Shown one piece after another: positions 41,716 to 50,167 of a DNA stretch of 64,000 nt. Both the position numbers and the translations under genes were made by a program. The notes beneath the pieces were generated by a model. The model was not told the DNA's origin. It worked only from the letters and a program-made list of their open reading frames with translations, and searched no databases. The first letter of the stretch is position 1, and each line of letters starts with the position of its first letter. The DNA comes from JALZVT01 sp964634815 (lineage in GTDB: Bacteria; Pseudomonadota; Gammaproteobacteria; Pseudomonadales; Azotimanducaceae): contig CAZWMD010000008.1 in assembly GCA_964634815.1 (NCBI GenBank), positions 57,135 through 121,134 on the forward strand, given 5' to 3'.

Positions 41716-42474
41716 ATGACTCGACTGGCAGAAAAGGTAGCACTGATCACTGGCGGGGCCTCGGGCGTGGGGCTGGGTGTGGCAAAACGTTTTGTTGAAG
41801 AAGGTGCGCAGGTTGTTATCACAGACATCTCGTCCAACGGTGCAAGCGTTGCGCAGCAACTGGGAGCCCAGTTTCTTGAGCAAGACGTGCGCTCGGAAGA
41901 AGGTTGGGAACAGGTCGTTGAGGAGGTGAGCACTCGCTATGGACGCCTGGATAGTCTGGTTAACAACGCCGGTATTTTTAGTAGCCATCCTGTCGATGAA
42001 ACGCCCCTTGAGGAGTGGCAAAACGTGCTCGACGTTAACCTTACGGGGGTATTTCTTGGTTGCAAATATGGCGTGCAGCAGATGAAGCGCAACGCCAACG
42101 GTGGATCCATTATCAATCTGTCCTCGGTGGTTGGTTTGCGCGGCCAGCTGGGTGGTGCAGCCTATGGCGCCAGCAAAGGCGGAGTGCGGTTACTGACCAA
42201 ATCGGTTGCGCTTGAAAACGCTGGTTTGGGTATTCGATGTAACTCGGTGCATCCAGGAGTGATTGAGACGCCAATTCTTGATCCACTGTTTGCGGCGGCA
42301 GACGACGCTCAGGCCATGCGGACGCGCATTGAAACCTCGCTTCCCATGGGCTTTATGGGTGATCCGGCTCAGGATATCGGTAACCTTGCGGTTTTTCTCG
42401 CCAGTGACGAAAGTCGCTATATTACCGGTGCCGAGATGGTTTGTGATGGCGGCATGACCATTGGCTTGCCTTGA
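41716..42474 (+). CDS. Short-chain dehydrogenase/reductase
   Basis: 252-residue classical SDR: cofactor motif TGGASGVGLGVAKRF, Asp after VVITD (NAD preference), NNAGIF, catalytic SSVVG and YGASKGG (YxxxK), and a C-terminal GAEMVCDGGMTIG. ATG 41716 has GGGGAGGAG upstream. Probably cytoplasmic. It follows 8-oxoguanine deaminase by 49 bases, but nothing ties it to purines. The substrate is unknown. Confidence 0.9.
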   Translation: MTRLAEKVALITGGASGVGLGVAKRFVEEGAQVVITDISSNGASVAQQLGAQFLEQDVRSEEGWEQVVEEVSTRYGRLDSLVNNAGIFSSHPVDETPLEEWQNVLDVNLTGVFLGCKYGVQQMKRNANGGSIINLSSVVGLRGQLGGAAYGASKGGVRLLTKSVALENAGLGIRCNSVHPGVIETPILDPLFAAADDAQAMRTRIETSLPMGFMGDPAQDIGNLAVFLASDESRYITGAEMVCDGGMTIGLP

Positions 42475-42515
42475 GCCGTGAGCTGAACTGTAAAACCGGG
42501 ATAAATGGAGGCTCT

Positions 42516-42534
42516 CGGAGCTTGATTCGCTCCG
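42516..42534 (+). terminator. Possible weak terminator hairpin after the SDR gene
   Basis: CGGAGC (42516-42521) pairs with GCTCCG (42529-42534), loop of seven bases, 42 bases past the SDR stop. There is no T-run, so intrinsic termination is doubtful. Confidence 0.3.
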
Positions 42535-42575
42535 ACTAGCTCGGCTCTAATGGGGACTTGCAGGAGTGCAGTGTC

Positions 42576-43544
42576 ATGTCGGGAGATATAATTCGCTTTC
42601 CGGGTCGTTCGTCTGCAGCAGCCGGACAGGGAAAAGATCAGCTCGATGTCAGTCACCTTATTGAGGAGGCTGTGCAAAACGCGCAGCGCGGGCACGCCAC
42701 GTCTGCTGATTCAGTGTCTGACGGCCTGCGCGTAAGCGAGTACATAGATCCAGAGATCGGCTTGCCCCAGACACCGCCGGATCAGTTCAAGAACGTTGTG
42801 GCAGAGATACTCGCCTCGCTTGTCCCGGTGATGCGCACAGACAGTGAGATACGCTTGAGGGCGTCGTCGAGTAATCAGGGTGAGTTGCCGCCCCGAAGTT
42901 ATATGGGGTTGTCTGCTGGCCGTTATGTGCTGATTCTCTTTGACGCGATAACAGACAAGCAAAACCGGGATGAAAAATTTGGCGCTTACCATATCCCGCG
43001 CGGGTTGCGAGCCCGGGTAACGGCCCTGGGAGGGAATGTTGATGTCAGTTCTCAACCCCAGGGACAGCTTGCTGTTGCCCTGCACCTGCCGCTCGACGCA
43101 CAAACCCAAACGCTCGACGTGTCTGAGAGCGTGATTGAAACCTTGGAGGCGACGTCTTTAGAGTCTGATGCAGAATCCCTGGCGCACATTTTGCTGGTGG
43201 ATGATAACGAACTCGCCCAGTCTTCTGTGAGCTCAATGCTCAAACATCTGGGTTACAAGGTGACCTTGCGCAGCAGTGGGATTGAAGCGCTGGATGAGTT
43301 GCGGCGTAACCCAAAGGATTATCAACTTGTGCTCAGTGACATCACAATGCCGCGCATCAGCGGGGTTGAGATGGTCGCTCGGCTTCAGGCCCAGCAAGCT
43401 GACACTCCGGTGATTCTGATGACCGGATTCTCCGTAGAGAGCACGGTTGATCGAACTCTTGGGGTCAAAGCCCTACTCAAGAAGCCGTTTAGTCTTAGGG
43501 AACTGGAGCGGGCGGTCACGCTGGCGCTTGATTCAGAATCTTAG
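42576..43544 (+). CDS. Degenerate kinase-like protein with C-terminal receiver domain
   Basis: 322 residues. The C-terminal third (about 203-320) is a CheY-like receiver: ILLVDDNELAQ (acid pair), phospho-acceptor Asp in QLVLSDITMPRISGVEM, VILMTGF and LLKKPF. The middle (about 75-185) looks like a worn HATPase: QFKNVVAEILASLVPVM in place of the N-box and GLRARVTALGGNVDVSSQPQGQLAVALHLPL resembling the G2 end, without usable N- or G-boxes or an H-box. It probably cannot phosphorylate itself and may be phosphorylated by another kinase. ATG 42576 has CAGGAG nine bases ahead. No partner kinase or DNA-binding domain is seen. Confidence 0.8.
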   Translation: MSGDIIRFPGRSSAAAGQGKDQLDVSHLIEEAVQNAQRGHATSADSVSDGLRVSEYIDPEIGLPQTPPDQFKNVVAEILASLVPVMRTDSEIRLRASSSNQGELPPRSYMGLSAGRYVLILFDAITDKQNRDEKFGAYHIPRGLRARVTALGGNVDVSSQPQGQLAVALHLPLDAQTQTLDVSESVIETLEATSLESDAESLAHILLVDDNELAQSSVSSMLKHLGYKVTLRSSGIEALDELRRNPKDYQLVLSDITMPRISGVEMVARLQAQQADTPVILMTGFSVESTVDRTLGVKALLKKPFSLRELERAVTLALDSES

Positions 43545-43642
43545 AAGCCTGTATGTCACCTTCTGACAGTCGCGCCTTCTGACAAGAACTTCACACCCAC
43601 TCACCTAGGCTTAGGTTAATCCCCCTAATTCAGGAGTCTGGT

Positions 43643-43957
43643 ATGAGTGAGTCGCAATCAAATGGCCGCTGGCAAGCCGTGTGGAACGAGCAGGTCATCG
43701 CTGAATCGGATGACACCGTTGTGGTCGAAGGCAATCACTATTTTCCCGCCGAAGCGCTGGATCAGTCCTTGCTTGAGCCTTCAAGCAAAGAGACGTTTTG
43801 CCCCTGGAAAGGCAGTGCAAGTTACGTTTCTCTAAACGTGAATGGCAAGAAAAACGAGGATGCCGCCTGGGTTTATCGCGACCCCAAAGACGCAGCCGCG
43901 AACATCCGTGGCCGTTATGCGTTTTGGCGTGGTGTGCAGGTTTCGCAGATGTCCTAG
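43643..43957 (+). CDS. DUF427 domain protein
   Basis: 104 residues, all one DUF427 (NTP_transf_9-like) domain: VWNEQVIAESDDTVVVEGNHYFPAEAL, CPWKGSASYVSLNVNGK, AAWVYRDPKDAAANIRGRYAFW. Its biochemical role is unknown. ATG 43643 has CAGGAG eight bases upstream. The 5' flank carries a direct repeat CCTTCTGACA (about 43559 and 43575). Convergent overlap of four bases with the Lon-substrate-binding gene. Confidence 0.88.
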   Translation: MSESQSNGRWQAVWNEQVIAESDDTVVVEGNHYFPAEALDQSLLEPSSKETFCPWKGSASYVSLNVNGKKNEDAAWVYRDPKDAAANIRGRYAFWRGVQVSQMS

Positions 43958-44634
43958 CCCGGACTTCCCTGTAACAGTTGCGCAAGGATGCGCAAGCGCT
44001 CGATGGCGCTGCGCGACTCCAGTATCTGTTGCATCAGATCGGCGTCAAAACGCAGACATTGAAAGATGCGAAAGCTGTAGTCTGCTGGTGACAACTCAGA
44101 CCAAAGGGGATCGCTAAGCAGCGCAGCCATTTCGCTATTCTCCTTGGCCACCAGCGCCTGAAAACGCTGATGGACAGATTGCTGAAGCTCTTTGGCGTTG
44201 TTCAATTCCTCAGCCCAGTTTGTCTCTTCATCGGGCAGCGGTGTGCAGCGAACAATCCGGTAAGGCAGAGACTGGAGCTCTTCAAGCTGACGCAAGCGCT
44301 GTTCCACCTTCACGTTGGCCAGAATCCGGCCATCGGAAAGGGTTTCCAGTATTTCGCATTGCCCTGCTGAGAAGATGGCCTGGGCTTTGTAGGTGGTTTG
44401 GTTGGTATTGAGCAGCGTTTCCAGGCTTTGCGGCTTGTTCGGGTTCTTGCCCCCAGGTTTGTGGATTGCCTTGATGGTGTGGCAGACGCCAATCATTCGT
44501 TGTGCAGCAACACAATCGGTTACCAGGCTTCGGTATCTGGGTTCAAACACGTGCAGTGGCAGATCGACGCCCGGAAAGGCAACCACGTTGGGGATGGGAA
44601 ACAGGGCGACGTCAACATCTTGCGAATCGCTCAT
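43954..44634 (-). CDS. Lon N-terminal (substrate-binding) domain protein
   Basis: 226 residues matching the stand-alone LON substrate-binding family: VALFPIPNVVAFPGVDLPLHVFEPRYRSLV at the start is diagnostic. No AAA or protease domain follows. The C-terminus is helical. Such proteins are common in gammaproteobacteria; their role is unclear, perhaps adaptor-like. Fourteen bases from the transporter gene upstream, so possibly co-transcribed. Confidence 0.9.
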   Translation of the reverse strand: MSDSQDVDVALFPIPNVVAFPGVDLPLHVFEPRYRSLVTDCVAAQRMIGVCHTIKAIHKPGGKNPNKPQSLETLLNTNQTTYKAQAIFSAGQCEILETLSDGRILANVKVEQRLRQLEELQSLPYRIVRCTPLPDEETNWAEELNNAKELQQSVHQRFQALVAKENSEMAALLSDPLWSELSPADYSFRIFQCLRFDADLMQQILESRSAIERLRILAQLLQGSPG

Positions 44635-44648
44635 AACGCTGTGCTCAC

Positions 44649-46184
44649 TCAGCCAGGGGTGTCGGCCAGAGTGCCCGAGTGAACGTGAAGTTGGTGTTGA
44701 ATCTCTACTAACTTTGCGCGGTTAAGCTTGTAACCGTACAGGCAGAAGATGCCCGGAATCACCATAAGCGAAAGTACTGGCCCAGAAATAATGGCCAGGG
44801 AGACAATGGTATCCGGGGGTATATCCGCCGCACTTCGGATCGCTTTGTCGGTTGGCCAATTGATCCATTCCAGGGTGATCCCGGCAAGCATCGACCCAAG
44901 TGCGGCAGAGCACTTGTTGGCAAACGCTGAGGCGCCAAAAAATACCCCCTCTTGTCGCCGACCGGTGAGCAGCTCATTTTCGTCAGCGATATCTGCCATT
45001 GCGGTGCCAATGCCAACCACCAGCAAGCCAATTGCGGCACCCCCAAAAATTATAAAAACGGTTAAAAGCGCGGTCAGAGACCAGGTGCCCGGATCGGGCG
45101 TGAGGTTTAGAAGATAGAGCCCCACGGGGGCGGCATGGAGCACCATCCATCCCAGTGCGGCGGCAATCATGGCGTTTCTCTTGTCGAGCCAAACATAGAT
45201 GCGTCGGGCGAAGGCATAACCCACCATGCTCCCTACGGGCCCCATGAGAAGAACCAGCAGAATCTGGTATCGGCCGAGCTCCCAGAAGAACGTGGACATG
45301 TACAGACCGGTGGCTGCCGCGAAGCCAAACGCCACAATGATCACAATGAATCCGTACATCATCCAGCGAAACGACTCGTTGCGCATCGCATCGATAGTTT
45401 CTCGTAGAACGTCTGCGGCACGAACCCGCTGCTCTGTGGCAGTTGCTTTGGGCAGGTAGGGCACCCTGCTTTGAGTGCCATAGGCCGTGATGTAAACGCT
45501 GGCGACCATGATGAGCGCGAGGGTTGTCGCAAAAGGTGGATAGGCGGCACCGTTGAGCTGCCCATTGGGAAACTCAGCGGTAGGGCTAAAGTAGTAGGCA
45601 AAGCCCAGACCAAACACAATGATGTAGCCCACGGCCCCAAAGAAGTGCCGTATGGCAACAAGTACCGTGCGTTCGTCGTAGTCGGATGACAGCTCTGCAC
45701 CCAATGCCATATGCGGCACGCTATACAGCGTGAGGGATGCACGGGTGAGCACGGTGAGAATAAGCATCCAGGCAAAGAGACCGGCCTGGCCTACCGCCTC
45801 GAGGCTCACCCAGGGCGCAAACAACATCCAAAAACAGATACCGAGTGGAATGGCTGAAGCGAACATAAACGGATGGCGTCGTCCTCTTGGGCTCTGCCAG
45901 CGATCGGAGACACTGCCCGCCACGGGATCAGTGATCGCGTCAAAAATGAGCGCAATGGCAATGGCGCTACCCGCAAGGTCAGCAGACAGCCCAAGCACCT
46001 GGTTGTAGTAGAACAGCAAAAAGGTAGAGAACGCGCAGGTTTTTATGCCCTCGGCAATCTGGCCGATACCAAAGGTCAGTTTGACTATGGGGCCGAGGGG
46101 CGGTGGGTCGAGTTTGGGGGTGCCCGCACCCGCCTTTGAGACGGGGGCCAGGTTCTGGGTGGTGCTTTTTATGCCTGCGGACAC
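44649..46184 (-). CDS. MFS transporter of the GPH (sugar:cation symporter) type
   Basis: 511 residues with 12 membrane helices. The GPH pattern is clear: FGIGQIAEGIKTCAFSTFLLFYYNQVLGLSADLAGSAIAIALIFDAITDPVAGSVSDRW, then RRHPFMFASAIPLG and MADIADENELLTGRRQEGVFFG. Members carry glycosides or other organic solutes with Na+ or H+. I prefer GTG 46184, just after the acyl-CoA dehydrogenase stop; the ATG-like start at 46259 would overlap that gene by 65 bases. Solute unknown. Confidence 0.85.
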   Translation of the reverse strand: MSAGIKSTTQNLAPVSKAGAGTPKLDPPPLGPIVKLTFGIGQIAEGIKTCAFSTFLLFYYNQVLGLSADLAGSAIAIALIFDAITDPVAGSVSDRWQSPRGRRHPFMFASAIPLGICFWMLFAPWVSLEAVGQAGLFAWMLILTVLTRASLTLYSVPHMALGAELSSDYDERTVLVAIRHFFGAVGYIIVFGLGFAYYFSPTAEFPNGQLNGAAYPPFATTLALIMVASVYITAYGTQSRVPYLPKATATEQRVRAADVLRETIDAMRNESFRWMMYGFIVIIVAFGFAAATGLYMSTFFWELGRYQILLVLLMGPVGSMVGYAFARRIYVWLDKRNAMIAAALGWMVLHAAPVGLYLLNLTPDPGTWSLTALLTVFIIFGGAAIGLLVVGIGTAMADIADENELLTGRRQEGVFFGASAFANKCSAALGSMLAGITLEWINWPTDKAIRSAADIPPDTIVSLAIISGPVLSLMVIPGIFCLYGYKLNRAKLVEIQHQLHVHSGTLADTPG

Positions 46185-46194
46185 TGGCTCAGAG

Positions 46195-47379
46195 TCAGTC
46201 TGGCAACCCCAACACGCGTTTGGCGACAATGTTTGCCTGAATCTCGCTGCTGCCGCCATAGATGGTGGTGGTGCGCAGGTGCAAGAACTCTTCGGTGGCC
46301 TTCAGTTCTTCGTCTGTGAAGGTATCCGCCTCTGGTGCGCCCAGGCCCCGAAAGCCCATAAGGTCGCGTTTTAAATCGGCGTTGTCGCGCTGTAGTGTCG
46401 CCCCAACCAGTTTGAAAATACTGGTTGCGGCACCGGGTGTGCCGGAGCGATTTTCTTCATTGACCCGGGATGCCGTTAACTGAAACGCAGCACGCGTCAT
46501 ATTCATTGTGAGTATGCGCTGGCGCATATCCTCATCGGCAATCTGGCCCTGGCCGGTTTCGCCGATGTATTTCTTGGCCACCTTAACCAGTACTTTTGCT
46601 GGATCGCTGCTCTTGGCGCCACCGGTTAAGCCGCCGATGCCGGAACGTTCAAACTGCAGCAGGCGTTTGCCAATGGTCCAGCCTTTGTTGAGTTCGCCAA
46701 CCAGGTCTTCTTTGGCCGCCACCGCATCATCAAAGAAGGTTTCGCAGAAGGGCGACGAGCCTGAAATGAGGCGGATGGGTTTTGTTGTCACGCCCTCCTG
46801 ATCCATGGGCAGCAGCATGAAGCTGATGCCGTTGTGCTTGGGGGCATCCTGATCGGTGCGAACCAGGATAAACATCCAGTCTGCGGTGGCCGCACCCGAG
46901 GTCCAGATCTTCTGGCCGTTGATAAGGTAGTGATCGCCGTTGTCTTCGGCCTTGGTTTTCAGCGCCGCCAAATCAGAGCCTGCGTTGGGTTCTGAGTATC
47001 CCTGGCACCACTGGACTTCGCCGCGGGCGATCTTTGGCAGGTGGCGTTGTTTTTGTTCCTCGGTACCGTACTCCAGCAGAGTAGGCCCAATCATGGCGGT
47101 GCCCATGCCCATAAGTGGTGAGCGCGCCTTGATGTTGCTCATCTCCTGGTACAGCACCGCGGCTTCGGAGCTGGTTAAGCCCGCGCCACCATATTCTTTG
47201 GGCCAGGTAGGTACGGTGAACCCGCGTTCTGCCATTCGCTCCAGCCACAGGCCAGTATCCTCGTCCAGGACGACCTTTGATGACCCGTTGGCTATTTGTC
47301 CTGGTCCTCGAGCACCGGGGGGACAGTTCTCCTCAAGCCAGGTGGCTATTTCAGAGCGGAATTGAGCGAGATCGGCCAT
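46195..47379 (-). CDS. Acyl-CoA dehydrogenase
   Basis: 394 residues. FAD-dependent alpha,beta-dehydrogenation of acyl-CoA. Signatures: WCQGYSEPNAGSDLAALKTKAEDNGDHYLINGQKIWTSGA in the middle, and the C-terminal helical domain with RDLMGFRGLGAPE and TTIYGGSSEIQANIVAKRVLGLP. The catalytic base is not certain from eye. The lack of close fatty-acid genes makes the substrate unknown; terpenoid or steroid side-chain relatives look similar. Followed after ten bases by the MFS transporter. Confidence 0.92.
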   Translation of the reverse strand: MADLAQFRSEIATWLEENCPPGARGPGQIANGSSKVVLDEDTGLWLERMAERGFTVPTWPKEYGGAGLTSSEAAVLYQEMSNIKARSPLMGMGTAMIGPTLLEYGTEEQKQRHLPKIARGEVQWCQGYSEPNAGSDLAALKTKAEDNGDHYLINGQKIWTSGAATADWMFILVRTDQDAPKHNGISFMLLPMDQEGVTTKPIRLISGSSPFCETFFDDAVAAKEDLVGELNKGWTIGKRLLQFERSGIGGLTGGAKSSDPAKVLVKVAKKYIGETGQGQIADEDMRQRILTMNMTRAAFQLTASRVNEENRSGTPGAATSIFKLVGATLQRDNADLKRDLMGFRGLGAPEADTFTDEELKATEEFLHLRTTTIYGGSSEIQANIVAKRVLGLPD

Positions 47380-47478
47380 GGGGTACTCCTTGGATAAGCC
47401 CTAACTCTATGGTGTTGGCTGGTTGGGTGCAACGCACACATCGAGGGCAACCTAGCCTGGCCGCTGTGTCCGACCGAC

Positions 47479-48594
47479 TCACAGCAAGGCGAACTTCAAT
47501 CCAAACACGCAGGCGATGACGTAGACCGCAGCAGGGCATTCAGAGTAACGACCGCTCAGCAGCTTAATAAAGGCATAGGTGATGAAGCCGAGCCCAATAC
47601 CATCGGCAATCGAAAAACTCAGCGGCATTGCCAGTGCGGTGATGACGGCGGGGGAGGCCTCGGTGGCATCGCCCCAGTTAATCTCTGCGAGGCTCCCAGC
47701 CATCACGGTTGCCACAAACAAAAGTGCGGCGGCACTGGCATAGGTCGGCACACTTTGTGCCAGCGGTGCAAACAACAAACAGCAAAGAAACGCCGCCGCG
47801 ACCACAACTGCCGTAAGGCCAGTACGACCACCACTCTCAACCCCCGCGGTGCTCTCTATGAAGCTTGTGGTGGAAGATGTGCCAGCCAGCGAGCCAAACA
47901 ATGTGGCGCCAGAGTCGGCGAACAAGGCCGCTCGCAAGCGCGGCAGTTTGCCNNNNNNNNNNNNNNNNNNNNNNNNNNNNNNNNNNNNNNNNNNNNNNNN
48001 NNNNNNNNNNNNNNNNNNNNNNNNNNNNNNNNNNNNNNNNNNNNNNNNNNNNCCCAGTATCGCAGCGGCAGGGCCAAAGGACGTCAGGTCACCAAAGCCA
48101 ACCAGTGTTGCCGGATTGTCGATCACCAGACCCGCGTTCTGCATTGCGATCAGGGCGAGTAATAGACCAATGCCTGCTGACATGCCCAATTTCAGATCGC
48201 GGGGAATGGAATTTATTAACCACTCCCGAACCGGCAGCACCGTTAGAATGACAAACAGCACGCCAGAGATGAACACGGCCCCAAGGGCGGTCTGCCAGGC
48301 AAAACCGCTGGTAATCACCACCGCGTAGGTAAAAAACGCGTTCTGCCCCATCCCGGGTGCAAGACCGATAGGGTAGTTTGCCAACAGCCCCATCAATAGC
48401 GAGCCGATGGCGGCGGCGATACAGGTTGCGACAAACACCGCACCAAAATCCATGCCGGCTTCGGAAAGCACCGCCGGGTTGACGACCGTGATGTAGGCCA
48501 TCGCAAGAAAGGTTGTGATACCGGCGATAACTTCCTGGCGCACGCTGGTGCCGTTTTTGGTCAGTTCAAATCGGCGTTCGAGCCAGGTCTGCAA
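47479..48594 (-). CDS. AzgA-type guanine/hypoxanthine/adenine permease, interrupted by a scaffold gap
   Basis: NCS2 AzgA-branch inner-membrane importer: TKNGTSVRQEVIAGITTFLAMAYITVVNPAVLSEAGM, LANYPIGLAPGMGQNAFFTYAVV and, after the gap, GKLPRLRAALFADSGATLFGSLAGTSSTTSFIESTAGVESGGRTGLTAVV. TTG 48594 is the likely start, with AGAGG eight bases ahead; the longer frame gives no family sequence. Only about 338 residues are visible against about 430 in the family, so roughly 90 residues (about 270 bases) are probably lost in the 100-N gap. Confidence 0.9.
   Translation of the reverse strand: MQTWLERRFELTKNGTSVRQEVIAGITTFLAMAYITVVNPAVLSEAGMDFGAVFVATCIAAAIGSLLMGLLANYPIGLAPGMGQNAFFTYAVVITSGFAWQTALGAVFISGVLFVILTVLPVREWLINSIPRDLKLGMSAGIGLLLALIAMQNAGLVIDNPATLVGFGDLTSFGPAAAILXXXXXXXXXXXXXXXXXXXXXXXXXXXXXXXXXXGKLPRLRAALFADSGATLFGSLAGTSSTTSFIESTAGVESGGRTGLTAVVVAAAFLCCLLFAPLAQSVPTYASAAALLFVATVMAGSLAEINWGDATEASPAVITALAMPLSFSIADGIGLGFITYAFIKLLSGRYSECPAAVYVIACVFGLKFALL
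47953..48052. other. Assembly gap (100 N) in the AzgA-type permease
   Basis: Placeholder gap. The frame happens to be kept across it. From family length, the missing stretch should include the helix bearing the FVDLFDT-type motif and be longer than 100 bases. Confidence 0.95.
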
Positions 48595-48673
48595 GGTTTT
48601 GTCCTCTTGATTGTGGGTGATGCAAGCATGCGTGGTTTTGCGCCGCACGGCAGCTGTATCTGTCTATTTACGC

Positions 48674-48706
48674 CCTAAATTCTCTTTAGGCCAGGTCAGA
48701 ACTGAC
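48674..48706. promoter_or_regulatory. Two inverted repeats between divergent purine permeases
   Basis: CCTAAA-TTCTC-TTTAGG at 48674-48690 and GTCAG-AA-CTGAC at 48695-48706, side by side in the 160 bases between the two divergent permease starts. Their symmetry and place suggest operators, possibly for a purine-responsive regulator. They do not match the RutR-like site. No regulator is named. Confidence 0.5.
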
Positions 48707-48754
48707 GTCCACTTAAAATTGATGCACCATCGGTGCCCCGAATCGGAGCCCCTA

Positions 48755-50167
48755 GTGACCGCCAGCTCAAATCCCAGCCCATCAACCAACCGATTACTGT
48801 TCGAACTCGATGAGCGTCCACCCTGGCCTCAGGCGCTGCTTGCCACTGCGGCACACTTGCTGGCCGTGGTGGGAGGGATTGCCGCTGCTCCGCTGTTAAT
48901 CGCCACCGGTCTTGGTCTTGATGTGGCCACTACCAACTACATTATTGGTGCGGCGTTTATGGTGTCTGGAGTCGCTACCTTTATTCAGGTAAAGACATTT
49001 TCTATTGGGGCCTTTGGGCCCATTGGCTCTGGCCTGTTATCTGTGCAGGGCACAAGCTTTGCGTTTATTGGCGCGATGATGTTTGCCGGATCGTCACTCG
49101 ATGCGAGCCTGTTAAGTGATATTGAGCGTGTGGGTGTTCTTCTGGGGTCCGCAGCCGTAGGCGCGGGTGTAACGGTGGTCGCGGGGTTCTTCATTCAACA
49201 CCTGTCCAGAATAGTCACCCCAACGGTCACGGGCATTGCCATATTTTTACTGGGGCTAAGTCTTATGAGCGCCGCCTGGACCAATCTGGGCTTTGCCCTG
49301 CAAGCCGCTGAGGCGGCTGGGGGAAGTGCGGCCGGTGTCTGGATTCAGGTGGCTATTGTGGTTGTTGTGGTGCTTGGCTGTGCGCTGCAGGGTAACCCCT
49401 GGTTACGCCTGTCCAGTATTACGCTGGGACTGCTTGCGGGACTTGTGTACAGCGCGATGACTGGGGCGTTGGTGGTGGTCGACACCCAGGAGTTACCCCT
49501 GTTTCAGATACTGCAACCGACACCCTTTCCATTGGGTTTTGATTTGGGGGTATGCCTGATCCTGCTGCCGATCTTCTTTGTCACCATGACAGAGTCTTTG
49601 GGGGATTTGACCGCCACCTCGATGCTGTCAAACCTTAAGACAACGGGGGCAAGCTATTGGCGGCGGGTTCGGGGTGGTGTGATGGCTGATGGGCTGAACT
49701 CGGTGTTGGCGGCCCTGTTGGGAACCTTTCCCAACACTACCTTCAGCCAAAACAACGCGGTTATCCAGCTCACCGGTGTTGCCAGTCGTTTTGTTGGCAT
49801 TTTGCTGGCCATTGCGTTGTTGCTGTTGGGCATGCTGCCGGCGTTTGGTGCTGTTTTTCAACGCCTGCCGGGCGGGGTTTTGCACGGCACCACCGGCATA
49901 CTGTTCACAATGATCGCGCTGGTGGGTGTGCGTATGCTGGCTGGCTTGCCCGATCGAAAACGCACGCTTAGGATGGCGGCGGTCTGTACACTTGGCGCGT
50001 TTCTGTGCACTCAAATTGAAGCGGTCCTGGCACCCATTGGTATTGCGTTGCCCACCTATCTGTCTATGTTGCTCAATTTTCCGGTGGCCACAGGTGTGCT
50101 CATTGGTGTTTTCTGGGAGTTGATTGCCATGCAATTCGAGAAAGGAAAATCCCATGACTCTTGCTAG
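48755..50167 (+). CDS. NAT/NCS2 family urate or xanthine permease
   Basis: 470 residues, 14 hydrophobic segments, UacT/XanQ-like. Visible: LLATAAHLLAVVGGIAAAPLLIATGLGL (TM1), FGPIGSGLLSVQGTSFAFIGAM (TM3 region with the usual Q), FFVTMTESLGDLTATS and the NAT signature TFSQNNAVIQLTGVASR. The signature glycine is alanine here. GTG 48755 has GGAG six bases upstream; ATG 48722 is an alternative. Its end overlaps allC by 14 bases, so it is probably co-expressed with allantoate degradation; urate, xanthine or allantoin are candidates. Confidence 0.88.
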   Translation: MTASSNPSPSTNRLLFELDERPPWPQALLATAAHLLAVVGGIAAAPLLIATGLGLDVATTNYIIGAAFMVSGVATFIQVKTFSIGAFGPIGSGLLSVQGTSFAFIGAMMFAGSSLDASLLSDIERVGVLLGSAAVGAGVTVVAGFFIQHLSRIVTPTVTGIAIFLLGLSLMSAAWTNLGFALQAAEAAGGSAAGVWIQVAIVVVVVLGCALQGNPWLRLSSITLGLLAGLVYSAMTGALVVVDTQELPLFQILQPTPFPLGFDLGVCLILLPIFFVTMTESLGDLTATSMLSNLKTTGASYWRRVRGGVMADGLNSVLAALLGTFPNTTFSQNNAVIQLTGVASRFVGILLAIALLLLGMLPAFGAVFQRLPGGVLHGTTGILFTMIALVGVRMLAGLPDRKRTLRMAAVCTLGAFLCTQIEAVLAPIGIALPTYLSMLLNFPVATGVLIGVFWELIAMQFEKGKSHDSC

